From Colwellia sp. (GTDB lineage Bacteria > Pseudomonadota > Gammaproteobacteria > Enterobacterales > Alteromonadaceae), in assembly GCA_013215385.1 (NCBI GenBank), contig JABSOY010000002.1, positions 1-64,000 of the forward strand: a stretch of 64,000 bases of DNA. The letters run 5' to 3'. Made by a program: the position numbers and the translations under genes. Below the pieces are notes generated by a model. The model was not told the DNA's origin, did no database searches, and saw nothing but the letters and a program-made list of their open reading frames with translations. How positions within the stretch are numbered: position 1 is the stretch's first letter; every line of letters starts with the position of its first letter. Below, in pieces: positions 63,684 through 64,000 of the stretch.

Positions 63684-64000
63684 TTACAGTTTTTCTATAA
63701 CTATATCGAATTGATATTGAGTAAAATTAGTCGAAGTTCTCCCGATCATTTTTGCGGTCATAAGCTCTGTTTCTTGTGCCGTTTTTCGATTGATCAAGCC
63801 GTCTTGAGCGTTTAAAGGGTGATGAGGAAAGTACATCATGGTCATTAAAGGTACATAGCCTTCTTTACTTATTTTAAAATGAATATGAGGCGTTCTAAAC
63901 TCGGTGCCATCGCCTACAGGATAGGCACCTGGAGCAATCGTTTTGATTTTATATCGACCGTCAGCATCACTTTTAATGATGGCCCAACCTTGAAAATCAT
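63684..64000 (-). CDS. Intradiol ring-cleavage dioxygenase-like protein (partial, C-terminal part)
   Basis: The minus-strand frame enters from the window edge and ends at TAA 63684-63686, giving about 105 residues. FQGWAIIKSDADGRYKIKTI, APGAYPVGDGTEFRTPHIHFKIS and MMYFPHHPLNAQDG match the beta-sandwich core of intradiol dioxygenases, where the PHIH residues are iron ligands. The N-terminal part and start are outside the window. Several such proteins are secreted and act on aromatic substrates; the substrate here is unknown. Confidence 0.75.
   Translation of the reverse strand, partial: DFQGWAIIKSDADGRYKIKTIAPGAYPVGDGTEFRTPHIHFKISKEGYVPLMTMMYFPHHPLNAQDGLINRKTAQETELMTAKMIGRTSTNFTQYQFDIVIEKL

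Overview
The window looks like chromosomal DNA of a low-GC marine gammaproteobacterium, most likely Alteromonadales and close to Colwellia/Thalassotalea. This is inferred from the E. coli-like 3' end of 23S rRNA, 5S rRNA and tRNA-Tyr, the housekeeping set (rhlE-type helicases, yaiI, DUF2750, dsbA, pip, M61 peptidase) and the AT-rich codon use. No database search was possible; species-level placement is a guess.

Layout. 1-705: end of an rRNA operon (23S 3' end, 5S, terminator) followed by tRNA-Tyr. 754-6811: housekeeping genes, including a TPR response regulator whose phospho-acceptor Asp is lost, two RhlE-like helicases, YaiI, an acyl-CoA thioesterase and a DUF2750 protein. 6908-8046: a broken periplasmic adaptor, relic of an ABC exporter. 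8256-14284: dsbA-like gene, LysR regulator, an NtrC-type response regulator/histidine kinase pair, cytochrome c' and a cytochrome b. 14529-32030: a very large exporter locus made of one adaptor, one ATPase, six full-length tandem paralogous MacB/FtsX-type permeases of about 800 residues and a truncated seventh. 32028-39497: lipoprotein, zinc-ribbon/Sel1 protein, TonB receptor, M61 peptidase, prolyl iminopeptidase. 39544-45313: LytTR/LytS signalling genes interleaved with two CPBP membrane proteases and small membrane proteins. 45502-49334: a transglutaminase-like membrane protein and a solute-binding protein. 49573-63000: an accessory region with two more adaptor/ATPase/permease exporters, a duplicated locus for a secreted CxxC protein plus a 49-residue two-cysteine peptide, a decayed NRPS fragment, a 4'-phosphopantetheinyl transferase and a type II thioesterase. 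The window ends in a small membrane protein and a truncated intradiol-dioxygenase-like gene.

How the parts fit. The 14529 exporter operon has a sigma-54 type -24/-12 promoter preceded by a pair of TTC-N6-GAA dyads about 94 and 116 bp upstream of the predicted start; the sigma-54 activator encoded at 10268 is the obvious candidate regulator. The relic adaptor at 8046 carries a decayed version of the same promoter layout with nearly the same spacing, so it is probably a dead sister exporter controlled by the same system. The permease array has near-constant N- and C-terminal ends, divergent periplasmic parts, a visible mosaic copy and palindromic repeats at its junctions, which suggests one ATPase/adaptor pair serving a set of interchangeable permeases.

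The best candidates for undescribed biology are this permease array with its sigma-54 circuit, and the small secreted two-cysteine peptide that is duplicated together with a secreted CKPC protein next to an exporter. The NRPS accessory genes flanking an NRPS fossil and an intact exporter form a third point of interest.
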